DNA from: Lelliottia wanjuensis
GTDB lineage: Bacteria > Pseudomonadota > Gammaproteobacteria > Enterobacterales > Enterobacteriaceae
DNA: 64,000 nt
Assembly (NCBI RefSeq): GCF_030238365.1
Contig: NZ_JASSOT010000069.1
Coordinates: forward strand, 1-64,000
Direction of reading: 5' to 3'
The number at the start of each line of letters is the position of its first letter. Position 1 is the stretch's first letter. Positions 1 through 7,437 of the stretch are shown here, piece by piece. The notes under the pieces are model-generated. The model was not told where the DNA came from. It saw only the letters and a program-made list of their open reading frames with translations, and searched no databases. The position numbers and the translations under genes were made by a program.

Positions 1-102
1 ATGCTGAACTTATGTCCACGCGGAGGCTTATTGTGTCGATGGTGAAGCCGCACAAACTCCTGAGCTATTCGCAATGAAATTGGTGAAATAATCATTTTGT
101 TT

Positions 103-119
103 AAGCCCCTTGCGGGGCC
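103..119 (-). terminator. Possible Rho-independent terminator
   Basis: A GCCCC/GGGGC hairpin with loop TTGC lies just downstream of the stop of the minus-strand gene at 126-461. On the minus strand it is followed by only TTAAAC, so the U-tract is weak. It probably ends the short accessory gene run at 126-3304. Confidence 0.5.
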
Positions 120-125
120 TCTCCG

Positions 126-461
126 TTAAGCTGTCAGGCGGCGTGACGTGCTGCCGATGATTTGATGGAACTCGTAGCCCTTCCAGTTCGTGCGGCACTG
201 GTCGAAGATTGACGGGCCTTGCGGCTGCTCCGGTTCATCGGGTTTCGCTAAAACCGCATCCAGCGCGGGTGACTTGATTAGCGCGTATACATAATTCCCG
301 CGCTTGCCGTCGATGCGCTGAACGTAGCCACTTTTAACCAGCCCGGCGATCGCCCCGGATACCTGGCGCTTTTCAACCTCCACCACTGGCGCGAGGGTTT
401 CACAGGTCGCCGACCGGAGGCCCACCAGGGCGCGTAGAATGTCTTTGCCTAATTTGCGCAT
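126..461 (-). CDS. Small winged-helix DNA-binding protein, prophage
   Basis: A 111-residue protein. Residues 1-65 (start MRKLGKDILRAL, then a VEKRQVSGAIAGLVKSGYVQR segment ending in a GNYVYAL wing) have the helix-turn-helix plus beta-wing pattern of small winged-helix regulators. The remaining tail is unassigned. The ATG at 461 follows a GGGGGTGA ribosome site and overlaps the previous gene's stop by 13 bases, so it belongs to the same operon. A second wHTH-like protein lies two genes upstream (1002-1433). A transcription or replication control role for the phage is inference; no exact family was recognised. Confidence 0.6.
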   Translation of the reverse strand: MRKLGKDILRALVGLRSATCETLAPVVEVEKRQVSGAIAGLVKSGYVQRIDGKRGNYVYALIKSPALDAVLAKPDEPEQPQGPSIFDQCRTNWKGYEFHQIIGSTSRRLTA

Positions 462-823
462 TTGTCACCCCCTGGCTGGGCTAGTAGGCTTTCCACGTAG
501 CCGGGCGCGCTCGTTTCTTGCCTAAGCCCATCCATTAACCCAGGCAAGTAGTTACCAGGCACGCAACCAAACTTCGCGGCGATCTCCCCCAAGGCAATGG
601 CAGCTCGGTTAATAACGGCGGTAGCCAGGTGAGCCGAGGATGACTGGGGATCCACCACTAGAGCAGAGGCGCTACCCTCCTCACCATCGGCGGCATGTTT
701 ATCAAACCAGGCTTCCCAGCGATTGACGCTATCAATAGCGTCTACGCCGCTTACACCCTGGTACGCTGCCAGAATTCCAACCATAAATTGCTGTTTGGTA
801 CGACCGAAAACAGTGCGGCTCAT
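449..823 (-). CDS. Hypothetical prophage protein
   Basis: A 124-residue soluble protein with no recognised domain. It starts MSRTVFGRTKQQFMVGIL and is helical and Ala-rich in the middle. The ATG overlaps the stop of the upstream lipoprotein gene (ATGA), and a GGCGGGTAAAAA ribosome site precedes it, so translational coupling is likely. Function unknown. Confidence 0.6.
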   Translation of the reverse strand: MSRTVFGRTKQQFMVGILAAYQGVSGVDAIDSVNRWEAWFDKHAADGEEGSASALVVDPQSSSAHLATAVINRAAIALGEIAAKFGCVPGNYLPGLMDGLRQETSAPGYVESLLAQPGGDKCAN

Positions 824-1026
824 TTTTTACCCGCCTTGATATTTTTGATTGCTTCGATTACCTTCGCCGCGTCAGAACTGGCGCAAGCTACCTGATATGA
901 GTCGGCGTTCGCGTTCACTGCACATGCCCCGCCAAGAGCTACAGTCTCGTTAACGCCCGACTCACTTTTAATTACGGCGCAACCACTCAACGCCAGTGCA
1001 ATTAAACCAATCCAAATATTTCGCAT
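820..1026 (-). CDS. Small prophage lipoprotein
   Basis: A 68-residue protein with a short lipoprotein signal (MRNIWIGLIALALSGC). The lipobox LSGC places the lipidated cysteine at residue 16. The mature part is about 50 residues with two further cysteines and a Lys-rich end. The start follows GGAAGAGAAG and overlaps the upstream gene by 25 bases. It could be an envelope-modifying protein made in the lysogen, or part of a lysis cassette. It is not proline-rich like Rz1, so the spanin reading is disfavoured. Confidence 0.6.
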   Translation of the reverse strand: MRNIWIGLIALALSGCAVIKSESGVNETVALGGACAVNANADSYQVACASSDAAKVIEAIKNIKAGKK

Positions 1027-1433
1027 AACTTCTCTTCCATTTCAGGTGTATAGGTTCCCGCCGCAATGAGCTTGGCTCTCGCTTTAGCTGCTAATAAATA
1101 TTTCTTGCGTCGGCTTTCCGTCCTATATTTTTCGTCAGTCCCGGACAGGAAGGGACTCATTTTAATAGAGGTTTTCTTTTTTACCTTTCCGCCGTATTTC
1201 GTCAATTCATATACGCGGTCTTTTTCTCCTTTTTCATTTACGAACCAATCACTAGCCGAAATTTTATATAAAGTTGTCACGCGCAACATGCTGTTAATAT
1301 GTACGCTTAATAACCTTGAGGTGATTTCGGCCAGCGCAACCAACTCAGAGTGTCGCGACGGTTTCTTTTTTAATTCCCTTAGGATTTTTTCCGTCAGCCC
1401 CTTACGACAACCACCAGGTTTCGGACTCTTCAT
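1002..1433 (-). CDS. Winged-helix-like prophage protein
   Basis: A 143-residue protein from the ATG at 1433 (MKSPKPGGCRKGLTEKILREL). Residues 10-80 look like a winged helix: a recognition helix region followed by a GEKDRVYELTKYG wing. The C-terminal half is strongly basic with RRKKY and an alpha-helical tail. A longer reading from 1499 is possible but would lie deep inside the upstream gene. The layout resembles the gene at 126-461. DNA binding is inferred from fold pattern only. Confidence 0.5.
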   Translation of the reverse strand: MKSPKPGGCRKGLTEKILRELKKKPSRHSELVALAEITSRLLSVHINSMLRVTTLYKISASDWFVNEKGEKDRVYELTKYGGKVKKKTSIKMSPFLSGTDEKYRTESRRKKYLLAAKARAKLIAAGTYTPEMEEKLCEIFGLV

Positions 1434-1824
1434 CGTGAGCCGCCTTAGGGTTGAATCGATTGATACAGGCTTGCTGGCGCTGGTCTGCCATTTCTGCAAC
1501 CATGGATTTAAAACGGAGTTCGGAAATCATCTTTCCCTTGCGATTGATATCATCGCAAACGCGAAGAAATTTAATTTCCAAATCGGTGCAACCGTGGGAA
1601 TAAAGACGCGTGCGCAGGTTCTTCGCTACATTGCGTAGCGAATCCTCGCGAAGTGCGGAGCGATCGACCTCTTTACTCATCTCCCCGAGTTGAGCGACGC
1701 TATTATCGAGAGATACCCGCAAAATTTCGAGTTCCTCTTTCATATAGTCAATATAACGATTTGCCGCGCTAAGTTCGGCGGGTGCTTTAAACAAAAGTGT
1801 GATCTTATTAATAAGATTTTTCAT
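1402..1824 (-). CDS. Coiled-coil prophage protein
   Basis: A 140-residue protein. Residues 15-65 (YIDYMKEELEILRVSLDNSV onward) form a heptad-rich helix, followed by a charged helical region and a WW-containing tail. It overlaps its neighbours on both sides (17 bases upstream), consistent with a compact phage operon. No known family was recognised. Confidence 0.5.
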   Translation of the reverse strand: MKNLINKITLLFKAPAELSAANRYIDYMKEELEILRVSLDNSVAQLGEMSKEVDRSALREDSLRNVAKNLRTRLYSHGCTDLEIKFLRVCDDINRKGKMISELRFKSMVAEMADQRQQACINRFNPKAAHDEESETWWLS

Positions 1825-1963
1825 TACGGCACTCCTTTTCCTTTAAAAGAATTCCCATTACTTCTTCGTTTTTTCGCGCAAAAGGCTTATTGAAATTAAT
1901 CAACTCGTCAATTTGTGCGATTGTCATTTCTTTAACTAACTGCTTAAAAGTATCCGTGTTCAT
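1808..1963 (-). CDS. Small prophage protein
   Basis: A 51-residue protein (MNTDTFKQLVKEM...). The ATG at 1963 was chosen over an upstream GTG because it is preceded by a good AAGGCGG ribosome site five bases away. It is charged and helical. Function unknown. Confidence 0.45.
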   Translation of the reverse strand: MNTDTFKQLVKEMTIAQIDELINFNKPFARKNEEVMGILLKEKECRNEKSY

Positions 1964-2048
1964 ATGTACCGCCTTAGCAATGCCGTTGATTGGCGGTGCT
2001 GGCGTATAAACAGGAATCACTTTTGATATTTTGACATTTAGTGCTATT

Positions 2049-2345
2049 TCACAGGTTTTCGAGCGTTAAGGCTAAAAGCTCTTTTTCTGTGCCGTAATGC
2101 GCTTCAAACGTCTTCTGCCCGGCATGAATGGCGAATTTTTCGCGGCTGCTATTCCGGTGATGCTCAGGACAAAGGCAAATCACCTCACCCCACCCGGCCC
2201 GTTGAGCTGCGCCGCAATCTGCGCGCAAGTGATGCAGTTCGCCAGGCGTACCCCATACACCCGCTTGGACATAACAGGCCACACAACCCAAATCAGCCAC
2301 CTTCCCTGCGTGCTCTTTTTCCGCCTTGCGTTGATGTTTAGCCAT
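2049..2345 (-). CDS. Ref-like HNH nuclease (RecA-dependent nuclease family)
   Basis: A 98-residue protein from the ATG at 2345 (MAKHQRKAEKEHAGK). The sequence shows a GCVAC knuckle, a GELHHLRA segment, CLCPEHHR and a C-terminal AIHAGQKTFEAHYGTEKELL block. This arrangement of Cys and His residues around an HHLR core, with the HAGQKTFE..YGTE tail, is the pattern of phage P1 Ref and its relatives. Those proteins cut DNA at displacement loops together with RecA. The long basic N-terminus of P1 Ref is short here, so the dependence on RecA is uncertain. Neighbours are small accessory genes and a serine recombinase. Confidence 0.7.
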   Translation of the reverse strand: MAKHQRKAEKEHAGKVADLGCVACYVQAGVWGTPGELHHLRADCGAAQRAGWGEVICLCPEHHRNSSREKFAIHAGQKTFEAHYGTEKELLALTLENL

Positions 2346-2349
2346 GGGA

Positions 2350-2571
2350 TCACATCGCCTCAAAGCTACGGGCCACCAGCTCACCTTCGGCATCAAGCCA
2401 TAAGGCAGCGTATACAGCGCCCTCATGCTGTTTCATGAGCTTTGACATAGCGCGCTCGAAGCGCTGGAGCTGCGCATCAGATACGGAAGAGAAACGGCGC
2501 ACGTATTCATGCGCTAACCCTGTGTGGATACGGTTACAAGCTTGCTGCGACTGCTGGATTAAGGTTTTCAT
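2350..2571 (-). CDS. Small prophage protein
   Basis: A 73-residue protein (MKTLIQQSQQACNRIHTGL...). It is helical, with a C-terminal AALWLDAEGELVARSFEAM strand region. It starts four bases ahead of the Ref-like gene in the same operon. No domain recognised. A longer frame to 2619 lacks a better ribosome site. Confidence 0.5.
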   Translation of the reverse strand: MKTLIQQSQQACNRIHTGLAHEYVRRFSSVSDAQLQRFERAMSKLMKQHEGAVYAALWLDAEGELVARSFEAM

Positions 2572-2641
2572 TTTTATTTCCCACCGTGTTTCGATGCGGA
2601 AATAATAAAACCGATTCATTTTCCGATTTTGACTAATTGTG

Positions 2642-2659
2642 CGGATTTTAAGTTAACCC
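2642..2659 (-). repeat. Copy 1 of a promoter-region repeat
   Basis: The plus-strand text CGGATTTTAAGTTAACCC recurs with small changes at 3318-3337. This copy lies upstream of the small gene at 2350-2571. It sits inside an inverted repeat with arms GTGCGGA and TCCGCAC, so it may be an operator. Confidence 0.5.
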
Positions 2660-2679
2660 AAATTCCGCACAAACTCCGC

Positions 2680-2701
2680 AAAAAAGGAGGCGTCAGCCTC
2701 C
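2680..2701 (-). terminator. Rho-independent terminator after the recombinase
   Basis: Stem GGAGGC/GCCTCC with a four-base loop, followed on the minus strand by six T. It lies 16 bases past the recombinase stop. Confidence 0.85.
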
Positions 2702-2716
2702 GTGGTTATTGCTAGA

Positions 2717-3304
2717 TCAAGAGGGGTCTTGCAGTTCGCCTCTCTCGTCAGTGTAACGGCGTTTAACGTCCGTCACCGTATCTCGATGAACGCCTAGCGT
2801 CTCCGAGATAGCCTTGCCAGTCATACCCGCCCTTAAAAGCTGCACAACCTTTTTATGCATCTCAACATTAGCCCCCCGCCCCTTATACTTACCTTGCTTG
2901 ACGGCGATCTTTATGCCCTCGCGCTGCCGCTCGCGAATCATACCGCGCTCAAGCTCAGCTACCTGGGCCATGATACCCACGATAAATTTTGTCATTGGGT
3001 TATTGGCATCCAGTTCCAAACCCATATCACACACTTTGAGTATTGCGCCGCGCGATTGAACCTCCTCCCACACCTCAGCAAAACCCTTGTAGCTTCTGGC
3101 AACCCTGTCAATTGACTTGACGATCACTATGTCACCCTTTCTGAGGCTGGAAAGCATTCTTTTCAGTTCGGGGCGCTCGTTATCTTTTGCGCTCTTTTTT
3201 TCTTGATAAATATTCTCACTCTCGACACCCTCTGCGGACATAACTTCGAGTTGACGATCGAGATTCTGATCAGCTGACGATACGCGGACGTAACCTATCT
3301 TCAT
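2717..3304 (-). CDS. Serine recombinase (resolvase/invertase family)
   Basis: A 195-residue small serine recombinase. The N-terminal catalytic domain has MKIGYVRVSSADQNLDRQ with the nucleophilic serine at position 9 or 10, and the second active-site cluster KSIDRVARS (family consensus DRLGRS). A long E-helix follows (MAQVAELERGMIRERQREG), then a C-terminal helix-turn-helix (GMTGKAISETLGVHRDTV). The length is typical of Hin/Gin/Tn3 resolvases. No invertible tail-fibre segment or crossover repeats were seen nearby, so it may act on another locus or be a cargo gene. It has its own terminator and a repeat-containing upstream region. Confidence 0.88.
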   Translation of the reverse strand: MKIGYVRVSSADQNLDRQLEVMSAEGVESENIYQEKKSAKDNERPELKRMLSSLRKGDIVIVKSIDRVARSYKGFAEVWEEVQSRGAILKVCDMGLELDANNPMTKFIVGIMAQVAELERGMIRERQREGIKIAVKQGKYKGRGANVEMHKKVVQLLRAGMTGKAISETLGVHRDTVTDVKRRYTDERGELQDPS

Positions 3305-3317
3305 TTTTTGCCTCTAT

Positions 3318-3337
3318 CGGATTTTAAATCTAACCCC
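3318..3337 (-). repeat. Copy 2 of a promoter-region repeat
   Basis: CGGATTTTAAATCTAACCCC lies just upstream of the recombinase start and matches the copy at 2642-2659 except for a two-base insertion and a substitution. A shared operator or early promoter is the likely meaning. Confidence 0.5.
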
Positions 3338-3443
3338 AACTATGATTCGGATTATAATACATGAGGCCGCTCTAATTTCCGCGTTTTACGCGTATTACAT
3401 TGCATCCTGGTTTGGGTATACCCAAATCCCGCTCACACAAAAA

Positions 3444-3466
3444 CAAAAAATCCCCCGAAGGGGATT
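3444..3466 (-). terminator. Rho-independent terminator downstream of exported-protein genes
   Basis: Stem AATCCCC/GGGGATT with loop TTCGG on the minus strand, followed by TTTTTT-G-TTTTT. It lies 8 bases after the stop of the gene at 3475. Confidence 0.85.
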
Positions 3467-3474
3467 AGTAAAAA

Positions 3475-3792
3475 TTACTTGCATGGCATCATTTCATTAT
3501 CAACTGCCAGGTAGACCGCCCGACCACTCAACGCCACCTCAGCCACTGGTTCATCGTTGTAACCCTGGTAGAGATAATGCCTTACCCCTTTATCATCCTT
3601 AGCAACTTTATAAAGACTGACAAAAGTACTGTTTACTTGGATGGTCTGCGGAAACTGCACTGCGTCAAGAACGTATTCCGTACCGCCCTTTGCATCGCAC
3701 ATAAAATCCGCCTTACCATTTATGCCATATGCATGAGCATAACCAGGGAGAGCAGCAAGCAACATAGCCAGGGTAATTCCCTTAGTAGCCAC
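3475..3792 (-). CDS. Small exported prophage protein
   Basis: A 105-residue protein read from a GTG at 3792. It has a clear Sec signal (ATKGITLAMLLAALPGYAHA) and a mature part with two cysteines (FMCDAKGG and a terminal MMPCK) that could form a disulfide. The GTG overlaps the end of the upstream lipoprotein gene by 11 bases and has a GGGGTG ribosome site. Longer readings upstream are shadows of the lipoprotein gene. It sits beyond the late-operon terminator, so it could be a lysogenic-conversion or exclusion protein. No family recognised. Confidence 0.65.
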   Translation of the reverse strand: MATKGITLAMLLAALPGYAHAYGINGKADFMCDAKGGTEYVLDAVQFPQTIQVNSTFVSLYKVAKDDKGVRHYLYQGYNDEPVAEVALSGRAVYLAVDNEMMPCK

Positions 3793-4120
3793 GATGCACC
3801 CCGACAGATTGATTTTGCAGCCCATCAGCCACGACACCCGCCGCGGCAACATTCCCCGCCGCACCAATTCTGGCGATCGCGGCTTCGGTTCCCATACCCC
3901 CGGCAACTAAATCATTTTGAGTGACCTTCCCGGCATTGAGACGACTTGCCAACTCCTCGCCACACAACCCGAAGGAGTCATGGCGCATGAAGACCTTACC
4001 GCGCTGCGCGCACTGTATTAACTCAACGTTGCTATAACTTGATGGGCTGACCACACAACCCGACAGCGAACCAGCAACAGCGACCAAACCCAAACCAACA
4101 AGCAATTTTTTAATTTTCAC
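3782..4120 (-). CDS. Prophage lipoprotein
   Basis: A 112-residue protein from a GTG at 4120 (KIKKLLVGLGLVAVAGSLSGC). The lipobox LSGC places the lipidated cysteine at residue 22, and the next residues VVSP do not give the Asp retention signal. The mature part has two cysteines (QCAQRGKV, GLCGEEL), then a short conserved-looking TQNDLVAGGMG segment and an Ala-rich end. The start lies directly after the terminator at 4135-4165, with a GAGGGCT ribosome site. It is paired with the exported protein at 3475-3792. It could be an envelope protein blocking superinfection; this is inference. Confidence 0.7.
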   Translation of the reverse strand: MKIKKLLVGLGLVAVAGSLSGCVVSPSSYSNVELIQCAQRGKVFMRHDSFGLCGEELASRLNAGKVTQNDLVAGGMGTEAAIARIGAAGNVAAAGVVADGLQNQSVGVHRGY

Positions 4121-4134
4121 AAATAGCCCTCGCC

Positions 4135-4165
4135 AATAAAAAACCCGCACATCTTGCGCGGGTTT
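4135..4165 (-). terminator. Terminator ending the structural operon
   Basis: Stem AAACCCGC/GCGGGTTT followed on the minus strand by a T-run. The plus-strand side is also T-rich, so it may work in both directions. It separates the structural genes from the two exported-protein genes. Confidence 0.75.
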
Positions 4166-4204
4166 GGTTTTGCTTTTTGTGCTGTGCGTGCTTTGTAGCG
4201 TGGC

Positions 4205-4558
4205 TTAAGGTTCTTTGTTATCGCAGTTAATACCCGCCCAACTTTGCGACTCGCTCAACTCGTTCACCCTGGCTTGAAGCTTTGCGATCGTCAGTTGGCT
4301 GGCCTGGTGCTGTTCCCACAGTGTCAGGATGATTGACTGACTTTGCGCGATGCTGGTTAGCTCCTGGTGAAGCAGCTTGGCGAACTCTTCCAGGTTGTGC
4401 GGTACGTTGATTTTTGGAACCTGGTAAATTGTTGGCGGCTTGCGTGTAACTTCGCTTTGCTCGTTGTCGACACTAGCTAAACTGGTGTGCCGGGTAGCAA
4501 GTCTTGAGCGCTCCTGAGCGTTGGCGATCGCCTTGAGTTTTGAGTGTTGGCTTTTCAT
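4205..4558 (-). CDS. Small phage protein, last gene of the structural operon
   Basis: A 117-residue protein. Residues 50-105 form a probable helical coiled coil (EEFAKLLHQELTSIAQSQSI...). The first 45 residues are polar and probably disordered. The ATG overlaps the stop of the nozzle-like gene (ATGA), so it is coupled to the tail genes. It could be a tail accessory protein or chaperone. No family recognised. Confidence 0.6.
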   Translation of the reverse strand: MKSQHSKLKAIANAQERSRLATRHTSLASVDNEQSEVTRKPPTIYQVPKINVPHNLEEFAKLLHQELTSIAQSQSIILTLWEQHQASQLTIAKLQARVNELSESQSWAGINCDNKEP

Positions 4559-6294
4559 CGTCCGGTGCTCACTACAGTAAAGTTAATGCCGATCGGGATA
4601 GCGCCTTGACCGGATAACTCCAGGCGGTATCCATGCGCCCCACCTTCTGCGCGCCAGGTTGAGCGGCGTTGCGCTGCCAGGTTGAGTGTTTGGCCTTCCC
4701 ACGTGTAACCCGAATCCGGGTTATCTGCTCGGCCTACAGTTAGGTTGATATCGTTCGCGCCCGAGCCGTTGAGGTACGTCTCGGTAATCATCTCGCGATA
4801 GCCCGTGTTGAATGTCAGCCCCCGGCGCTCAACGTAACACTGTAGCGGCTGTTGCTTCATGGTGTAGGTGCTGCCGCTGTAGACGCGGCGCACTTCGGTT
4901 GCACCGTAGTTGAGGTAGTAAACGCCACCAGCAGCGCAAGCGCCAATCATGGTGCCTTGAGCGGTTTTGTCGGAACCGGCATCCCATACAATGGCATCAT
5001 CATCCCAAATGACGCTCGCGGCGTCCCAGGTCGTAGGGTATGCGGTCGGCGGGAGCTGGCAAAAGCAAACGTCATTGATGTACGGGAGCGTCTTCCGGGA
5101 CCACGTACCCTTCACGTAGTTGTACGTTAGCGCGATCGTCTTGCTGTAGTCGCCGCCCGTATAGTCCTGGTCGGTGCCGTAAAGCATCAGCCATATTTCT
5201 GACAGTTCCGGGAAGTTCATTAACCGGACCATGCCGGGGTTATGGTTTTCCACGTAATCAGAAAGCCAGTCTCTAACCGCGCCGTCTGCGATACTCTTCC
5301 AGCTTACGCTATCGTGTTTCACCACGTCTGAACCGGTGAACACGTAGTTGTAGCCGTGGGCGTTGAGACAACATCCGATATCCAGGCAACCCAGATCGCT
5401 ATAAAGCAGCTTAGTCACGAACGGGGCCATGTCGTTTCCGCTCGGCGTCATTGTGTAAGTTTCGCGCTCGGTGTAGATAAAGAGCGTGCCGCCGTTCGCT
5501 GCAGCGTCGATAACCTGGTAATTGCTGCTGAGATCTTGCCACCCGGCGTAACCGTCGATAACAGCGGCGGCGAAGTCTTCCGGGGTCCGGTTTGCTGCTG
5601 TGTCGTCCCAATTTATAGGAAAGGCATTTTCCTGCGCGAACCCGGACCAGCGCACGCGCGTCGGGTATGGAATATCCGCGCCGCCCTGTGATTCTTCTGT
5701 TGTGGCCAGCATTAATAGCCGATTATCGAAAGAGACGATCTTGCGACACGTCCAGCGACGGTTTTCAATAACTGGCGCACCCGCCTGGATAATAGTTTGT
5801 TGCCCCCAAGCGGTCAGGGTGTCGAACCCGTCCCAATCGTACTGCTTGCCGAGCGGCGCGGCGTTGAGCGTGCCAAACATGATGCAGTTGTTAATCTGGC
5901 TTTTGTAACTTGTCCAGAGGCTATCCAGGGTGAACCCGGTAGCGTAATTTTCATCGGAGGTGATCGGGAGTTTTTTAAAGTCAGGCGCGGCTAATGACTG
6001 TTGCCAGATGCACACGTCAGTACCACTCACACCCAGGCCAAACAGAAGCATTGATCCAGCGCTAAACGCGTCAAACATCACTGTATCAATGAGCCACAGC
6101 GCTTGAGGCTGATAAGTTTGCGTATTGTCCGTTGTGTAATACTGCGTGAGCTGGTTGCCGAGGTATGGGGCGATTTCTCGCCCGTTAAATCTGACGTTGA
6201 GGCAGTCTGTAAAGGCCTGGTCAGGCAACATGGTCGGATCCCCATCCAGCATTAGACCTTTACTGCCAAGCTGGTTAATTACTGGCTTTGTCAT
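4555..6294 (-). CDS. Tail nozzle / tubular-type protein
   Basis: A 579-residue protein starting MTKPVINQLGSKGLMLD at 6294, where ATGA overlaps the collar gene stop. It is rich in beta strands and Trp/Tyr repeats (such as NGGTLFIYTERETYTM and YNYVKGTWSRKTLPY), a pattern of the propeller-like tail hub or nozzle proteins of short-tailed phages. It often begins in the family with a statement of defaults for conserved columns (DQAFTDCLNVRF). Placement between the collar gene and the end of the operon fits a terminal tail component. The assignment rests on composition and context, not on an aligned family. Confidence 0.65.
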   Translation of the reverse strand: MTKPVINQLGSKGLMLDGDPTMLPDQAFTDCLNVRFNGREIAPYLGNQLTQYYTTDNTQTYQPQALWLIDTVMFDAFSAGSMLLFGLGVSGTDVCIWQQSLAAPDFKKLPITSDENYATGFTLDSLWTSYKSQINNCIMFGTLNAAPLGKQYDWDGFDTLTAWGQQTIIQAGAPVIENRRWTCRKIVSFDNRLLMLATTEESQGGADIPYPTRVRWSGFAQENAFPINWDDTAANRTPEDFAAAVIDGYAGWQDLSSNYQVIDAAANGGTLFIYTERETYTMTPSGNDMAPFVTKLLYSDLGCLDIGCCLNAHGYNYVFTGSDVVKHDSVSWKSIADGAVRDWLSDYVENHNPGMVRLMNFPELSEIWLMLYGTDQDYTGGDYSKTIALTYNYVKGTWSRKTLPYINDVCFCQLPPTAYPTTWDAASVIWDDDAIVWDAGSDKTAQGTMIGACAAGGVYYLNYGATEVRRVYSGSTYTMKQQPLQCYVERRGLTFNTGYREMITETYLNGSGANDINLTVGRADNPDSGYTWEGQTLNLAAQRRSTWRAEGGAHGYRLELSGQGAIPIGINFTVVSTGR

Positions 6295-7136
6295 GCTGTA
6301 CGCTCCCATACGTAGCAACCGTAATACGGCGGCATAAAGGCGGTTCCAGAGGTTGTGCTACCCGAACCAATCGTCACATCACCGGAAACAGTCAGCGTAA
6401 AGGCGGGAAGGCTCATGTTTTGAGTTTGGCGCGGGTATGATTCGGCGTTACCTGCTGCGATATCATCGGTTGAGCCGTCAGGGTGGCCCGTGCCGTCTTT
6501 ACCTGTGTACCCTAAGCTTACTGCGGCGTGCTGGGCCGTTACACCGTCTGCAAGGTTGATTTTCTGGGAAACGATCTGGCTATTTTGAACGCGCCAGTTA
6601 CCGTTACTACTGTTAGCCGTGGCGCTAAGTGTTTGCGAGAATGCCGCCGCATCCTTCGTTGCAATGCCACCACCGGCAATATATCCGCCGCGCTGCACCC
6701 ATGTACCGAATCCAAGCCAGGTCGAGGGGTTGCCCTGCTTGCGGGTTAGTAGGATGTGTCCCACTGGAAAAACAAAGCTCTTTAGGTCATCCCATATGAC
6801 CGCAAATCCCCCCTGATTTTCACGTGAAAGACCACTGCCCGGCGCGCTCGTGGTAGATAACGGCAAGTTACTGCCATCATCCTTCACGTGGTCTCGAATT
6901 CGGATATAGTCGATATTTAGCGTGTCATCTGTGGTTACGTACATGTACGTATTAGCCATGTCATTCAAACTGGCCTCTCCGCCCGTGTAAGCCCCCTTGA
7001 TACCTGGAAAAGTATTCTGTAATACCTTCTTGATTAGCCTGAAATGGTCGTCGCCCTCCTTGACGAAATCCGAAGCGCCGATGGGCCAATCCGGTACCAA
7101 ATCAGAGATGTAGGTTGCGCTAGTTTCTACGGGCAT
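6291..7136 (-). CDS. Phage tail collar / fibre protein
   Basis: A 281-residue protein from the ATG at 7136 (MPVETSATYISDLVPDWPIG). The N-terminal 60 residues (DWPIGASDFVKEGDDHFRLI) match the attachment region common in podovirus fibres. The centre has a collar motif, FPVGHILLTRKQGNPSTWLG, followed by GFGTWV, found in phage tail-collar domains. The C-terminus ends PPYYGCYVWERTA, also typical of collar proteins. It overlaps its neighbours on both sides. It probably binds the host surface or anchors a larger fibre encoded elsewhere. Confidence 0.8.
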   Translation of the reverse strand: MPVETSATYISDLVPDWPIGASDFVKEGDDHFRLIKKVLQNTFPGIKGAYTGGEASLNDMANTYMYVTTDDTLNIDYIRIRDHVKDDGSNLPLSTTSAPGSGLSRENQGGFAVIWDDLKSFVFPVGHILLTRKQGNPSTWLGFGTWVQRGGYIAGGGIATKDAAAFSQTLSATANSSNGNWRVQNSQIVSQKINLADGVTAQHAAVSLGYTGKDGTGHPDGSTDDIAAGNAESYPRQTQNMSLPAFTLTVSGDVTIGSGSTTSGTAFMPPYYGCYVWERTA

Positions 7137-7437
7137 TGTCGGCAATCTCCAGTTTTTCAACGCGGTGATCAATATCGCTTACGCGCTCGTTCAGGTCGGC
7201 TAATTGCTGTTGCTGGACGTGTAGCCCCTCGATCGCCTGAGACAACTTCTCTTGCCCCTTCTCAAGCCGGGCTAGGATGTGATCTACATTTCGTGTGTCG
7301 GCGTCGATATCTTCTTGATAGTTTCCAACAACAACGGCAAATCCGAACAAACAAGCCATGCCGCCAAAGCCAAGAAAACGAATAAGAGAGCGATCGCGCT
7401 CATGTAGTGACTTATTTTTTTCATCAGAATCCGCCAT
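7120..7437 (-). CDS. Membrane-anchored coiled-coil phage protein
   Basis: A 105-residue protein with a charged 20-residue N-terminus, one transmembrane helix (about 21-40, FLGFGGMACLFGFAVVV) and a C-terminal coiled coil (HILARLEKGQEKLSQAIEGL...). It overlaps the adaptor gene by 14 bases and the collar gene by 17. The topology resembles an i-spanin, but it sits inside the tail cluster and no paired outer-membrane lipoprotein overlaps it, so its role is left open. Confidence 0.6.
   Translation of the reverse strand: MADSDEKNKSLHERDRSLIRFLGFGGMACLFGFAVVVGNYQEDIDADTRNVDHILARLEKGQEKLSQAIEGLHVQQQQLADLNERVSDIDHRVEKLEIADNARRN

Noticed and set aside
1-125. Left attachment site of the prophage
   Set aside because: No sequence here matches the region next to asr, and phage genes run to the left edge, so the left end is outside the window.
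820-1026. Rz1-type outer spanin
   Set aside because: It has a lipobox but is not proline-rich and has no inner spanin gene around it.
2717-7136. Invertible tail-fibre system
   Set aside because: No inverted crossover sites or duplicated fibre ends were found near the serine recombinase or the collar gene.
7120-7437. i-spanin or holin
   Set aside because: The topology would fit, but there is no overlapping lipoprotein gene and it sits in the tail gene cluster.
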